The notes under the pieces: generated by a model | Database searches by the model: none | What the model was told of the DNA's origin: nothing | Seen by the model: only the letters and a program-made list of their open reading frames with translations | Translations under genes and position numbers: made by a program | Shown: piece by piece, positions 28,924 to 37,067 of the stretch | How positions within the stretch are numbered: the first letter of the stretch is position 1 | Layout of the letters: each line of letters begins with the position of its first letter | Source of the DNA: an uncultured Pelagibacteraceae bacterium | GTDB lineage: Bacteria; Pseudomonadota; Alphaproteobacteria; Pelagibacterales; Pelagibacteraceae | Assembly: GCA_902562645.1 (NCBI GenBank) | Contig: CACETY010000008.1 | Span: 1 to 54,858 of the forward strand | Length of the DNA: 54,858 bases | Direction: 5' to 3'

Positions 28924-30234
28924 ATGTTAGACCTAATAATCAAAAATGGAAAGTGTTATATTGATAAAGATCTTAAAGATGTTGACATAGGCATTCAAAA
29001 TAGCAAGATTGTAAAAATTGGTAAGTTGAATGAAGACTCAAGACAATCAATTGATGCGACTGGACTTACTGTTCTTCCTGGTTGTATTGATACTCAAACA
29101 CATTTTAGAGAACCAGGCTCGACAGACACTGAGGATTTAGCTTCAGGAAGTAGGGCGGCAATTGTTGGAGGAATTACTTCAGTATTTGAAATGCCAAATA
29201 CTAATCCTGCAACTACTAACAAGGCAGAATTTCAAAGAAAAATAGATTTAGCAAAAAATAGAATGTACTGTAATCATGCATTTTATTTTGGAGCAACTCC
29301 CACCAACCAAAGCGAATTAGCTGATCTTAAAGGTTTAGATGGATGTTGTGGTGTTAAATTATTTGCAGGTTCGTCTACAGGAACTTTACTAGTTCATAAA
29401 GAAGAAGACATTGAAAAAGTATTTGAAAGTACATCTAAAATTGTTGCAGTTCACTCAGAAGATGAAGATATTTTAAATCTTAGAAAGAAATTACGAGAAA
29501 AAGGCAATGTTCATTCACATCCAATATGGAGAGATGAAGAATGTGCAATTTCTTCTACAAGAAAGATTGTAAAAATTGCAAAAAGATTAGGTAAAAAAGC
29601 TCATATCTTGCATATTACAACAAAACAGGAGATTGATTTTTTATCTCAGAACAAGGGAGACATCACTTTTGAAATAACTCCTCAACATTTAACCATGTAT
29701 GCTCCAGATTGTTACGACAAACTTGGAACCTATGCTCAAATGAATCCACCAATTAGAGAAAAAAGTCATTACGACAGACTGTGGTATGCGGTTAGAAATA
29801 ATTATAATGATACTATCGGTTCAGATCACGCGCCACATCTGAGGATAAATAAAGACAAAGAATATCCAGATACCCCTTCAGGAATGCCAGGGGTTCAAAC
29901 ATTATTACCTGTGATGCTGAATCATGTAAATGACGCGAAACTATCTTTAGTTCAGCTTATGAATCTCATCTGTGAAAATCCAGCAAAAATTTTTGGCATA
30001 ATAGGCAAGGGATATATAAAAGAAGAATATGATGCAGATCTTACAATTGTTGATATGAATAAAGTTATTGAAATCAAAAATGAAAAAATAGAGAGTAAGT
30101 GTGGATGGTCACCTTTCGATGGACATAAATTTAAAGGAGCTCCAATATATACAATCATAAATGGTGAAATTAAAATGAAAGATGGAGAAATTCTTGGAGA
30201 AGCTTCAGGTAAACCTATAAGATTTGACAATTAA
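28924..30234 (+). CDS. pyrC: Dihydroorotase (amidohydrolase family)
   Basis: A 436-residue amidohydrolase that forms dihydroorotate from carbamoyl aspartate in pyrimidine synthesis. Metal-site segments: DTQTHFREPG near residue 57, the Lys in GVKLFAGSSTG, His in VAVHSED, His in HILHITTK, and Asp in TIGSDHAPH, followed by PSGMPGVQTLLPVML. The first metal His of the usual H-x-H is Gln here; I recall similar DxQxHFREPG forms in a subgroup of dihydroorotases, so I keep the call, but an allantoinase-like or hydantoinase-like paralogue is the alternative. It converges with the acyl-CoA ligase gene with 6 bases between stops. Confidence 0.83.
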   Translation: MLDLIIKNGKCYIDKDLKDVDIGIQNSKIVKIGKLNEDSRQSIDATGLTVLPGCIDTQTHFREPGSTDTEDLASGSRAAIVGGITSVFEMPNTNPATTNKAEFQRKIDLAKNRMYCNHAFYFGATPTNQSELADLKGLDGCCGVKLFAGSSTGTLLVHKEEDIEKVFESTSKIVAVHSEDEDILNLRKKLREKGNVHSHPIWRDEECAISSTRKIVKIAKRLGKKAHILHITTKQEIDFLSQNKGDITFEITPQHLTMYAPDCYDKLGTYAQMNPPIREKSHYDRLWYAVRNNYNDTIGSDHAPHLRINKDKEYPDTPSGMPGVQTLLPVMLNHVNDAKLSLVQLMNLICENPAKIFGIIGKGYIKEEYDADLTIVDMNKVIEIKNEKIESKCGWSPFDGHKFKGAPIYTIINGEIKMKDGEILGEASGKPIRFDN

Positions 30235-30240
30235 GTTAAT

Positions 30241-32139
30241 TTATTTGGTAAGAATTTTATTTTCTATTAAATTTTGTGTGATCTCATCCAGAATTGCAGG
30301 ATCGTCAATTGTTGCTGGCATTTTATAGTCTTCCTTATCAGCAATTTTTCTAATAGTTCCTCTCAATATTTTTCCCGATCTTGTTTTAGGTAATCTTTTA
30401 ATAACTATAACAACTTTAAATGCTGCAACTGGACCAATTTTATCTCTTACCATTTGAATACACTCTTTTGAAATAGTGTCATTATTTTTTTCAACTCCAG
30501 TTTTTAAAACAACTAAACCAATAGGCAATTGTCCTTTTAATTTATCTGCAACTCCTAGAACCGCACACTCAGCAACTGACTGATGTTCTGATAAAACCTC
30601 TTCAATTGCACCTGTAGATAATCTATGACCAGCAACATTAATTATGTCGTCTGTTCGTGACATAATCCATATATATCCATCTTCATCTATATGACCAGCA
30701 TCATATGTTTGATAGTAACCCTTATAATTACTCATATAATTTTCTTCGTATCTCTTATCAGCGTTCCAAAGGGTAGGAAATGTTCCTGGAGGTAAAGGTA
30801 ACTTAACAACTATATCTCCCATCTCATTTGGTTTTGCAATCGAATGATCTGGTTTAATTATTTTTACATCATAACCTGGAACTGCTTTACACGCTGAACC
30901 ATACTTAGTTTTTTGCATTTCTATTCCAGTACAATTTGAACTTATTGCCCAACTAGTCTCTGTTTGCCACCAATGATCTATGACTGGAACATTTAAAAGA
31001 TTTTCAGCCCATTTTATTGTATCAGGATCAGCTCTTTCTCCAGCTAGAAATAAAGATTCAAAAGAACTTAAATCATATTTTGAGAAAAACTTTCCATCTG
31101 GGTCTTCTTTTTTAATAGCTCTAAATGCTGTTGGAGCAGTGAATAAAGATTTAATTTTATACTCTGAAATTATTCTCCAAAATACTCCTGCATCAGGAGT
31201 TCCAACTGGTTTCCCCTCAAATAAAACTGTTGTACACCCTTTAAATAATGGAGCATAAACAATATATGAATGTCCTACTATCCACCCAATATCACTTGCC
31301 GACCACCATACGTCATTCTCATCAACATTATAAATATTTTTCATTGTCCATTTAAGAGCAACTATATGACCTCCAATATCTCTAACTATTCCTTTTGGTA
31401 TTCCTGTAGTTCCAGATGTATATAAAATGTAAGCAAACTCATTTGCTCCGATTTCAACACAATCTTTGTCTTTAGCGTTGTTCAGAGATTCTTCCCAACT
31501 TATTTCAAGTGGACTGTTTAGATTTACCTCGTGACCTTTTCTTTGAAAGAAAATTACTTTTTCAACTTTATGTTTTGCAAGTTTTAATGCTCCATCTACT
31601 AACGGTCTATACTCAACTGTTCTTCCTGGTTCAAATCCACAAGAGGCAGTGATTAAAATTTTTGCTTTACTATCATCAATTCTACTTGCCAGTTCATTTG
31701 AAGCAAATCCTCCAAAGACGACTGAGTGTATCGCACCGATTCTTCCACATGCAAGCATAGCTATAACTGCCTCAGGTATCATTGGCATGTAAATAATTAC
31801 TCTATCACCCTTCTTGATACCTTGATTATCTAGTGCTCCTGCAAATTTTGATATTTTTTCTCTTAATTCATTGTATGTAAACTTTGCTTTGCTGTTGGTT
31901 ATAGGACTATCATAGATCAAAGCAGTCTTCTCTCCATTTCCATTATCAATATGAACATCGATTGCGTTGTAACAGGTATTTGTAACTCCATCTTCAAACC
32001 ATTTATAAAATGGAGGGTTAGACTTGTTTAAAATCTTAGTGGGTTTTTTAAACCAGAACACATCATCAGACACATTTTTCCAAAATTCCTCGGGATTTCG
32101 TATAGATTCTTGATAAATTTTGTTAAAACTATTTTTCAT
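30241..32139 (-). CDS. prpE: Propionyl-CoA synthetase-like acyl-CoA ligase
   Basis: An ANL-superfamily enzyme of 632 residues. Core motifs are YTSGTTGIPKGIVRD (P-loop), WWQTETSWAIS, YYQTYDAGHIDEDGYIWIMSRTDDIINVAGHRLS and the C-terminal KTRSGKILR with the adenylation Lys. The GIVRD-GGH stretch after the P-loop and the N-terminal FYKWFEDGVTNTCYNAIDVH segment favour PrpE (propionate) over acetyl-CoA synthetase. It would activate propionate or another short acid to its CoA ester. It is transcribed away from proteorhodopsin; their starts are separated by about 210 bases. Confidence 0.87.
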   Translation of the reverse strand: MKNSFNKIYQESIRNPEEFWKNVSDDVFWFKKPTKILNKSNPPFYKWFEDGVTNTCYNAIDVHIDNGNGEKTALIYDSPITNSKAKFTYNELREKISKFAGALDNQGIKKGDRVIIYMPMIPEAVIAMLACGRIGAIHSVVFGGFASNELASRIDDSKAKILITASCGFEPGRTVEYRPLVDGALKLAKHKVEKVIFFQRKGHEVNLNSPLEISWEESLNNAKDKDCVEIGANEFAYILYTSGTTGIPKGIVRDIGGHIVALKWTMKNIYNVDENDVWWSASDIGWIVGHSYIVYAPLFKGCTTVLFEGKPVGTPDAGVFWRIISEYKIKSLFTAPTAFRAIKKEDPDGKFFSKYDLSSFESLFLAGERADPDTIKWAENLLNVPVIDHWWQTETSWAISSNCTGIEMQKTKYGSACKAVPGYDVKIIKPDHSIAKPNEMGDIVVKLPLPPGTFPTLWNADKRYEENYMSNYKGYYQTYDAGHIDEDGYIWIMSRTDDIINVAGHRLSTGAIEEVLSEHQSVAECAVLGVADKLKGQLPIGLVVLKTGVEKNNDTISKECIQMVRDKIGPVAAFKVVIVIKRLPKTRSGKILRGTIRKIADKEDYKMPATIDDPAILDEITQNLIENKILTK

Positions 32140-32242
32140 AGTGATTTGTTTTTTGATACACTTTTATAATGATTTTATGCAACAGGTTGTATTTAATTTT
32201 ATAAAGTAAGTAAAATCAATACTTTTTAGAGGTCAAAAACTC

Positions 32243-32271
32243 TTCAATAAACTAAATTTTTTTGCTATCTA
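32243..32271 (+). promoter_or_regulatory. Candidate promoter for proteorhodopsin
   Basis: TTCAAT (32243-32248), a 17-base spacer and TATCTA (32266-32271), the latter preceded by TG two bases upstream of it in TGCTATCT-like context. Transcription would start near 32278, placing both palindromes downstream inside a leader of about 75 bases. Hexamers are imperfect, so this is a candidate only. Confidence 0.35.
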
Positions 32272-32282
32272 ACCCTAACTTT

Positions 32283-32304
32283 AGACTAATCATTAGATTA
32301 GTCT
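32283..32304. promoter_or_regulatory. Perfect 9-bp inverted repeat upstream of proteorhodopsin
   Basis: AGACTAATC (32283-32291), loop ATTA, GATTAGTCT (32296-32304): a perfect 9-bp inverted repeat. It may be a dimeric repressor operator or, if transcribed, an RNA hairpin in the proteorhodopsin leader. There is no U-tract after it, so it is not an intrinsic terminator for the gene upstream. Confidence 0.7.
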
Positions 32305-32306
32305 GT

Positions 32307-32322
32307 AGTTTAAATTTAAACT
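32307..32322. promoter_or_regulatory. Perfect 16-bp palindrome upstream of proteorhodopsin
   Basis: AGTTTAAATTTAAACT is fully self-complementary and begins 3 bases after the previous inverted repeat, 32 bases before the ATG at 32354. An AT-only core makes chance occurrence easier in this genome, but two perfect palindromes back to back in one leader is notable. Function unknown. Confidence 0.6.
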
Positions 32323-32353
32323 AATAAAAAAACTAACTATGAGGGAGTTTTTT

Positions 32354-33118
32354 ATGAAGACAATGAAAATGTTAGCATTAGCGGCAGTGCTTTTCGGAGC
32401 AACTACAGCAGCTAACGCAGCGACAGCCTTTTTAGCTACAGACGATTTCGTAGGTATTTCGTTTTGGTTAATATCAATGGGTATGTTAGCAGCTACAGCA
32501 TTTTTCTTTATGGAGCAGGCTAATGTCAGTTCACAATGGAGAAAATCAGTTAACGTAGCTGGATTAGTAACAGGTATAGCATTTATTCACTATATGTATA
32601 TGAGAGCAGTATGGATCGAAACAGGTGATACTCCAACTGTTTACAGATACATTGACTGGTTAATTACTGTACCACTACAGCTAGTAGAATTTTACTTAAT
32701 TCTTTCAGCAGTAAGAAAAGTTGACACAAACATATTCTGGAGAATCTTAATTGGTTCACTAGTTATGTTAATAGGTGGATATCTTGGAGAAGCTGGATTC
32801 ATCAACGCTACACTAGGTTTCATAATCGGTATGGCTGGATGGATTTACATTCTTTATGAAATCTTTTCAGGAGAAGCAGGAAAAGTTGCTGCTAAATCTG
32901 GAAATAAATCTTTAGTAACTGCATTTGGAGCTTTAAGAATGATTGTTACTGTAGGTTGGGCTATTTACCCATTAGGTTACATTTTTGGTTACCTAACAGG
33001 TGGAATAGATGGTAACGCATTAAACGTTATCTATAACTTAGCAGACTTTGTTAATAAAATCGCATTTGGTTTAATTATCTGGTCTTGTGCAGTTTCTAAC
33101 TCTACAAGAAGAGCTTAG
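32354..33118 (+). CDS. Proteorhodopsin, blue-type light-driven proton pump
   Basis: Microbial rhodopsin of 254 residues with a cleavable-type signal sequence (about residues 1-22) and seven transmembrane helices. Helix C reads RYIDWLITVPLQLVEFY: D101 (proton acceptor), T105 and E112 (donor) give the DTE pump pattern; Q109 is at the spectral tuning position where Leu gives green and Gln gives blue absorption. H79 in HYMYMR matches the His that pairs with the acceptor Asp, and K235 in DFVNK binds retinal. The start at 32354 is fixed by GAGGGAG (32342-32348) placed 5 bases before it; an ATG at 32339 precedes that site. Light-driven proton export supplies proton-motive force. No retinal-synthesis genes are in the window. 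Confidence 0.97.
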   Translation: MKTMKMLALAAVLFGATTAANAATAFLATDDFVGISFWLISMGMLAATAFFFMEQANVSSQWRKSVNVAGLVTGIAFIHYMYMRAVWIETGDTPTVYRYIDWLITVPLQLVEFYLILSAVRKVDTNIFWRILIGSLVMLIGGYLGEAGFINATLGFIIGMAGWIYILYEIFSGEAGKVAAKSGNKSLVTAFGALRMIVTVGWAIYPLGYIFGYLTGGIDGNALNVIYNLADFVNKIAFGLIIWSCAVSNSTRRA

Positions 33119-33128
33119 TAACAATTAG

Positions 33129-33517
<389 letters not shown>

Positions 33518-33518
<1 letters not shown>

Positions 33519-34531
33519 TGATTAAAACTGATGTTGTGATAGTCGGCGCAGGTCCAACAGGATTATTTTGTGCACATCAACTTGGTATTATTGGATTAAA
33601 TTGTGAAATAGTTGATAACTTAGATAAGATAGGTGGTCAATGCATAGAGCTTTATCCTGACAAACCAATTTATGATATTCCTGCGATCCCAGAGTGTACA
33701 GGAGAAGAGCTTACAAATAACTTACTAGAACAAATAAAACCGTTTAATTATAATTTTCACTTAAATGATAGAGTTCAAGAACTTAAAAAAGAAAATAATA
33801 ATTGGATTGTTAAAACAACGAATGGAAAAGAATTTCATGCACCAAACGTTGTAATTGCTGGGGGTGTTGGTTCTTTTGAGCCAAGAAAATTTCCAACAAA
33901 AAGTGCAGAAAAATTCGATGGAACTTCAGTTTTGTATTCAATTAAAGATAAATCAATTTTTAAAGATAAGTCAGTTGCTATATTTGGAGGTGGAGACAGT
34001 GCTCTTGATTGGGCAATAGAACTGTCTAATACCTCTAAAGTTTCACTTATCCATAGAAGAGATGAGTTTAGGGGCGCATCTGTGAGTGTTCAAAAAATAA
34101 AAGAACTTAGTGAAAAAAAAATTGTTAATTTATTTACAAAGTATTCTATTAAAGATGTTATTGGAAATGGATCATTGGAAGAAGTTGAAATTAAAAGTGA
34201 AGATGGGGAAAGCAAAATAATTAAAGCTGATTATGTTTTGGGATTCTTTGGTTTGATAATGCAACTTGGACCAATAGCTGAATGGGGTCTTAATTTAGAT
34301 AAAAAAACTATCCCAGTTAATACTGAAAACTTTGAAACCAACAAGAAAGGTATTTTTGCTATTGGAGATATTTGTAGTTACCCTGGAAAACTCAAATTAA
34401 TCCTTTCAGGTTTTCATGAAGGAGCTCTTGCCGCACGAGGGTGCTTTAAATATGCAAGACCTAATGAAAAATACAGATTTGAATTTACGACAGCATCAAA
34501 TACAATTAAAGACAGACTGGGTGTAAAATAG
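33518..34531 (+). CDS. Ferredoxin-NADP reductase, thioredoxin-reductase-like type
   Basis: A 337-residue flavoprotein with two Rossmann domains: FAD site DVVIVGAGPTGLFCA at the N terminus and NADP site VAIFGGGDSALDWA in the middle, and a C-terminal FAIGDICSYPGKLKLILSGFHEGA flavin segment. The redox CxxC of thioredoxin reductase is absent, which defines the YumC-like ferredoxin-NADP reductase type 2. It shares a base with the ferredoxin stop and the downstream GST start, so the three form a tight operon. It probably exchanges electrons between NADPH and the adjacent ferredoxin. Confidence 0.92.
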
Positions 34532-35157
34532 TGATTGAATTATTTACCGCCGATACTCCTAACGGTTGGAAAATAAGTATCATGCTTGAAGAAATAAAAC
34601 TTGACTATAAAGTTACAAAGGTAAATTTATCTGAAGGTGAGCAACATAAAGCAGAATTCAAAAAAATTAGTCCATTTAACAAAATTCCAGTAATAACCGA
34701 CCACGAAAATAATAAATCAATCTTCGAGTCAGGAGCAATACTGATGTATCTAGGTGAAAAAAGTAAAATGTTTTATCCTGAAGAGAATAGACTAGAAATA
34801 AATCAATGGTTAATGGCCCAAATGGGTTTGATCGGTCCAATGATAGGACAACATCACCAGTTTCATTATTATCATCAAGGTAAAAGTGAGTGGGGAGAAG
34901 AAAGATACTTTAAAATTACAAGAAAACTATACGACGATTTGGAAGCAAGACTTTCTGCTAGTGATTATTTAGCAGGCAAAGAGTATTCAATTGCAGATAT
35001 CGCAACATGGTCTTGGATTGCGAGACATAAGAGACATGACATTGGATTAGAAAATTTTAAAGGTTTAGCAAGATGGTATGTGGATATTGCAAAACGACCT
35101 GCAGTTATAAAAGGATTTAAAGTATTAAATAAAGATGCTGAGATAGATTACCCTTAA
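34531..35157 (+). CDS. Glutathione S-transferase-like protein
   Basis: A 208-residue cytosolic GST-fold protein: thioredoxin-like N-terminal domain (IELFTADTPNGWKISIMLEE, then FNKIPVITD with the cis-Pro, and SIFESGAILMYLGEK with the glutathione-binding Glu-Ser) and a helical C-terminal domain with YSIADIATWSW. The pattern is close to the YfcG/Nu-type group, which acts as a disulfide-bond reductase. The start is a GTG at 34531 that overlaps the reductase stop TAG by one base. Context suggests thiol or redox work linked to the ferredoxin system, but the substrate is unknown. It converges with dksA (4-base overlap). Confidence 0.88.
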   Translation: MIELFTADTPNGWKISIMLEEIKLDYKVTKVNLSEGEQHKAEFKKISPFNKIPVITDHENNKSIFESGAILMYLGEKSKMFYPEENRLEINQWLMAQMGLIGPMIGQHHQFHYYHQGKSEWGEERYFKITRKLYDDLEARLSASDYLAGKEYSIADIATWSWIARHKRHDIGLENFKGLARWYVDIAKRPAVIKGFKVLNKDAEIDYP

Positions 35158-35570
35158 ATATCAGCGTAAACTTTTTCTTCTTTTTCATGCTTTTCTTGCG
35201 CCGCTATACATAAAGTTGCAACGGGTCTTGCCATTAACCTTTTAAGACCGATAGGTTCTGCTGTTTCCTCACAAAAACCATAAGTTCCATCTTGTATTTT
35301 TTTTAAAGCTCCATCAATTTTAGAAATTAATTTAATCTGTCTATTGATTGCTCTCATCTCAACATTTTTTTCTGTATAAGAGCTTGCCTGGTCAACGATA
35401 TCTGCAGATGCACTATTGTCATCCATTGAAGCATTAAATATTGCTTCATTATTAGTTTTCTTAAGATCTTTTTTCCATTCCATTAATTTTTGTTTGAAAT
35501 ACGCAAGATGTTTTGCACACATATATTTTTCAGTTTCTTTTGGGATATATTTTTTAGAGATCTTTACCAT
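35154..35570 (-). CDS. dksA: DksA/TraR-family RNA polymerase-binding regulator
   Basis: A 138-residue protein: coiled coil with the tip acidic pair D57-x2-D60 (DIVDQAS), and a globular C-terminal region (YGFCEETAEPIGLKRLMARPVATLC). DksA binds the RNA polymerase secondary channel and works with ppGpp on rRNA and amino-acid promoters. Only C100 and C121 remain of the four zinc ligands; the second and fourth positions are T103 and A124, so this is a reduced-cysteine form as in some alphaproteobacteria. I start at ATG 35570 because a near-consensus promoter overlaps the first codons of the longer reading (from 35606), which would then not be transcribed. Confidence 0.85.
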   Translation of the reverse strand: MVKISKKYIPKETEKYMCAKHLAYFKQKLMEWKKDLKKTNNEAIFNASMDDNSASADIVDQASSYTEKNVEMRAINRQIKLISKIDGALKKIQDGTYGFCEETAEPIGLKRLMARPVATLCIAAQEKHEKEEKVYADI

Positions 35571-35592
35571 ACTCAAATTTATGAATTCGGTG

Positions 35593-35620
35593 AATATATT
35601 CATCATTTATTGAGTGTCAA
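35593..35620 (-). promoter_or_regulatory. Promoter of dksA (TTGACA-N16-TATATT)
   Basis: Reading the minus strand: TTGACA at 35620-35615, a 16-base spacer, TATATT at 35598-35593. Transcription would begin near 35586, about 16 bases before the ATG at 35570. This is one of the best sigma-70 matches in the window and it decides the dksA start. Confidence 0.65.
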
Positions 35621-35643
35621 GATTGGATTAATTGTATAAATTA

Positions 35644-36945
35644 ATGAAAATGGCTATTTATAAAAAGAATATAAGTAATTTATTTTATATTTTTGTTTCA
35701 GCTCACTTAATCATATGGACATTAGTTCCAAGTTTGACAAATAACAATTTACCACTTGATACTATAGAGGCCTTAGCATGGGGTAGTAATTTAGACTGGG
35801 GATTTAATAAGCACCCACCAATGAGTGCATTTTTACCTGAAATATTTTACCAAATCTTTGGACCTCAAGACTGGGCTTATTATTTGTTAAGTCAAATCTG
35901 TATCGCAGTCTCATTCCTTGTAGTTTTTAAGTTAGCTGAAGATTTTTTTGATAACAAAATTTATTGTTTATTATCGGTTTTGTTATTAGAGGGCATATAT
36001 TTTTATAACTTCACTACACCTGAATTTAATGTAAATGTTTGCTTAATACCGTTTTGGTCTCTTTCTGTATATTATTTATGGAGAGGAATTAAGAATAACA
36101 AAATAACAGATTGGCTTTTACTCGGTCTATTTGCTGGACTTGGGTTTCTATCTAAATATTTATTTGTCTATTTAGGTTTAGCAATAGATGTACTTTTAAT
36201 TTATATGATTTATACCAAAAGACTAAATTTAAAGTGCCTAGTTTCTTTCGTTCCTTTTATTATAATTTTATTACCACACATTATTTGGTTAACTGAGAAT
36301 GATTATACAACTATTACCTATGGACTTCTCAGAACTGGTTCAGAGGAAGCAAGTATTTTAAACCATATAAAACATCCTGCGATCTTTTTAGGTAAGCAAA
36401 TTGGTATATTATTGCCTTTTTTATTAATGATTTTTGTTATAGTTAAAAAGTTTACATTAAATATTAATTTAAACGACGAAAAGCTTTTATTTTTATTATC
36501 AATTAATTTAATTCCAATATTTTTTATTTTTCTTACATCATTTACTATGGGCGTAAAAATTAGAACTATGTGGATGACGCCATTTTATATAAGCTTTGGC
36601 TTGTTATTTGTTTATATCTTAAAATCAGAAATTAATTTTGAAAAAATGAGAACGTTTTTCTCAATCTTTTTGATATTATTCTTATTATCTCCAATTTTGT
36701 ATTCTTCTGTTTCAATTACTAAAACTGATAAAAGAACTGATTTTGAGGGTAAAAATTTAGCTAAGCAGGCTAAAGTTTTTTTTGAAACTGAAGGTAAGGA
36801 ACTTGGAAAAATGGAATATATTAAAGGTAATGAGTGGATTGGAGGAAATATATCTTACCATCTTCCAGAAAGACCAAAATGGATTTATAGTTCAAATGAA
36901 GTCCAATTGTGCAACAAAGATATGAAATGCTTAACATATAAATGA
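35644..36945 (+). CDS. GT39/ArnT-like integral membrane glycosyltransferase
   Basis: A 433-residue polytopic membrane protein with about 10-12 hydrophobic segments. The first periplasmic loop has the GT39/PMT pattern: PLDTIEALAWGSNLDWGFNKHPP, where an acidic residue and the KHPP end recall the (D/E)xY..W and H/KxPP motif of ArnT and related PMT enzymes. These use polyprenyl-phosphate sugars to glycosylate lipids or proteins on the outer side of the inner membrane. The C-terminal tail is periplasmic with a WIYSSNEVQLC end. Start at ATG 35644 (a TTG lies 12 bases earlier). It heads an eight-gene operon and overlaps the next small gene by ATGA. Confidence 0.82.
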   Translation: MKMAIYKKNISNLFYIFVSAHLIIWTLVPSLTNNNLPLDTIEALAWGSNLDWGFNKHPPMSAFLPEIFYQIFGPQDWAYYLLSQICIAVSFLVVFKLAEDFFDNKIYCLLSVLLLEGIYFYNFTTPEFNVNVCLIPFWSLSVYYLWRGIKNNKITDWLLLGLFAGLGFLSKYLFVYLGLAIDVLLIYMIYTKRLNLKCLVSFVPFIIILLPHIIWLTENDYTTITYGLLRTGSEEASILNHIKHPAIFLGKQIGILLPFLLMIFVIVKKFTLNINLNDEKLLFLLSINLIPIFFIFLTSFTMGVKIRTMWMTPFYISFGLLFVYILKSEINFEKMRTFFSIFLILFLLSPILYSSVSITKTDKRTDFEGKNLAKQAKVFFETEGKELGKMEYIKGNEWIGGNISYHLPERPKWIYSSNEVQLCNKDMKCLTYK

Positions 36946-37067
36946 AATTTCAATTAAACCAAAAAAACAAGAAACTTTTATTCATTATTGGAATTGTTGT
37001 TTTAATTGAACTTTCAGGATATGGGTTTTTTGCTTCTCTATTTAGACTGATAGGCTCAGTAAGTTAA
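36942..37067 (+). CDS. Small single-span membrane protein, 41 residues
   Basis: A short gene between the two glycosyltransferases: ATG 36942 overlaps the GT39 stop (ATGA) and its TAA shares the last base with the GT2 start (TAATG). The product has a basic N terminus (MKFQLNQKNKKLL), one hydrophobic helix from about residue 12 to 34, and a short tail ending FRLIGSVS, so an N-in single-pass topology is expected. No family is recognised. Coupling on both sides in a genome with no spare sequence argues that it is real; it may be a subunit or stabiliser of the adjacent membrane glycosyltransferases. Confidence 0.65.
   Translation: MKFQLNQKNKKLLFIIGIVVLIELSGYGFFASLFRLIGSVS

Noticed and set aside
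32140..32338. Small gene or structured RNA of a known class between prpE and proteorhodopsin
   Set aside because: No start with a ribosome site and sustained frame was seen, and the palindromes do not match any riboswitch class I can recognise.
32339..32353. Proteorhodopsin start at the ATG at 32339
   Set aside because: The GAGGGAG ribosome site lies after this ATG and 5 bases before the ATG at 32354, which also gives a normal signal peptide.
35571..35606. Longer dksA start at 35606 (twelve extra residues)
   Set aside because: The best promoter for the gene has its -10 at 35598-35593, within these codons, so they would not be transcribed; the extra residues also do not resemble DksA.
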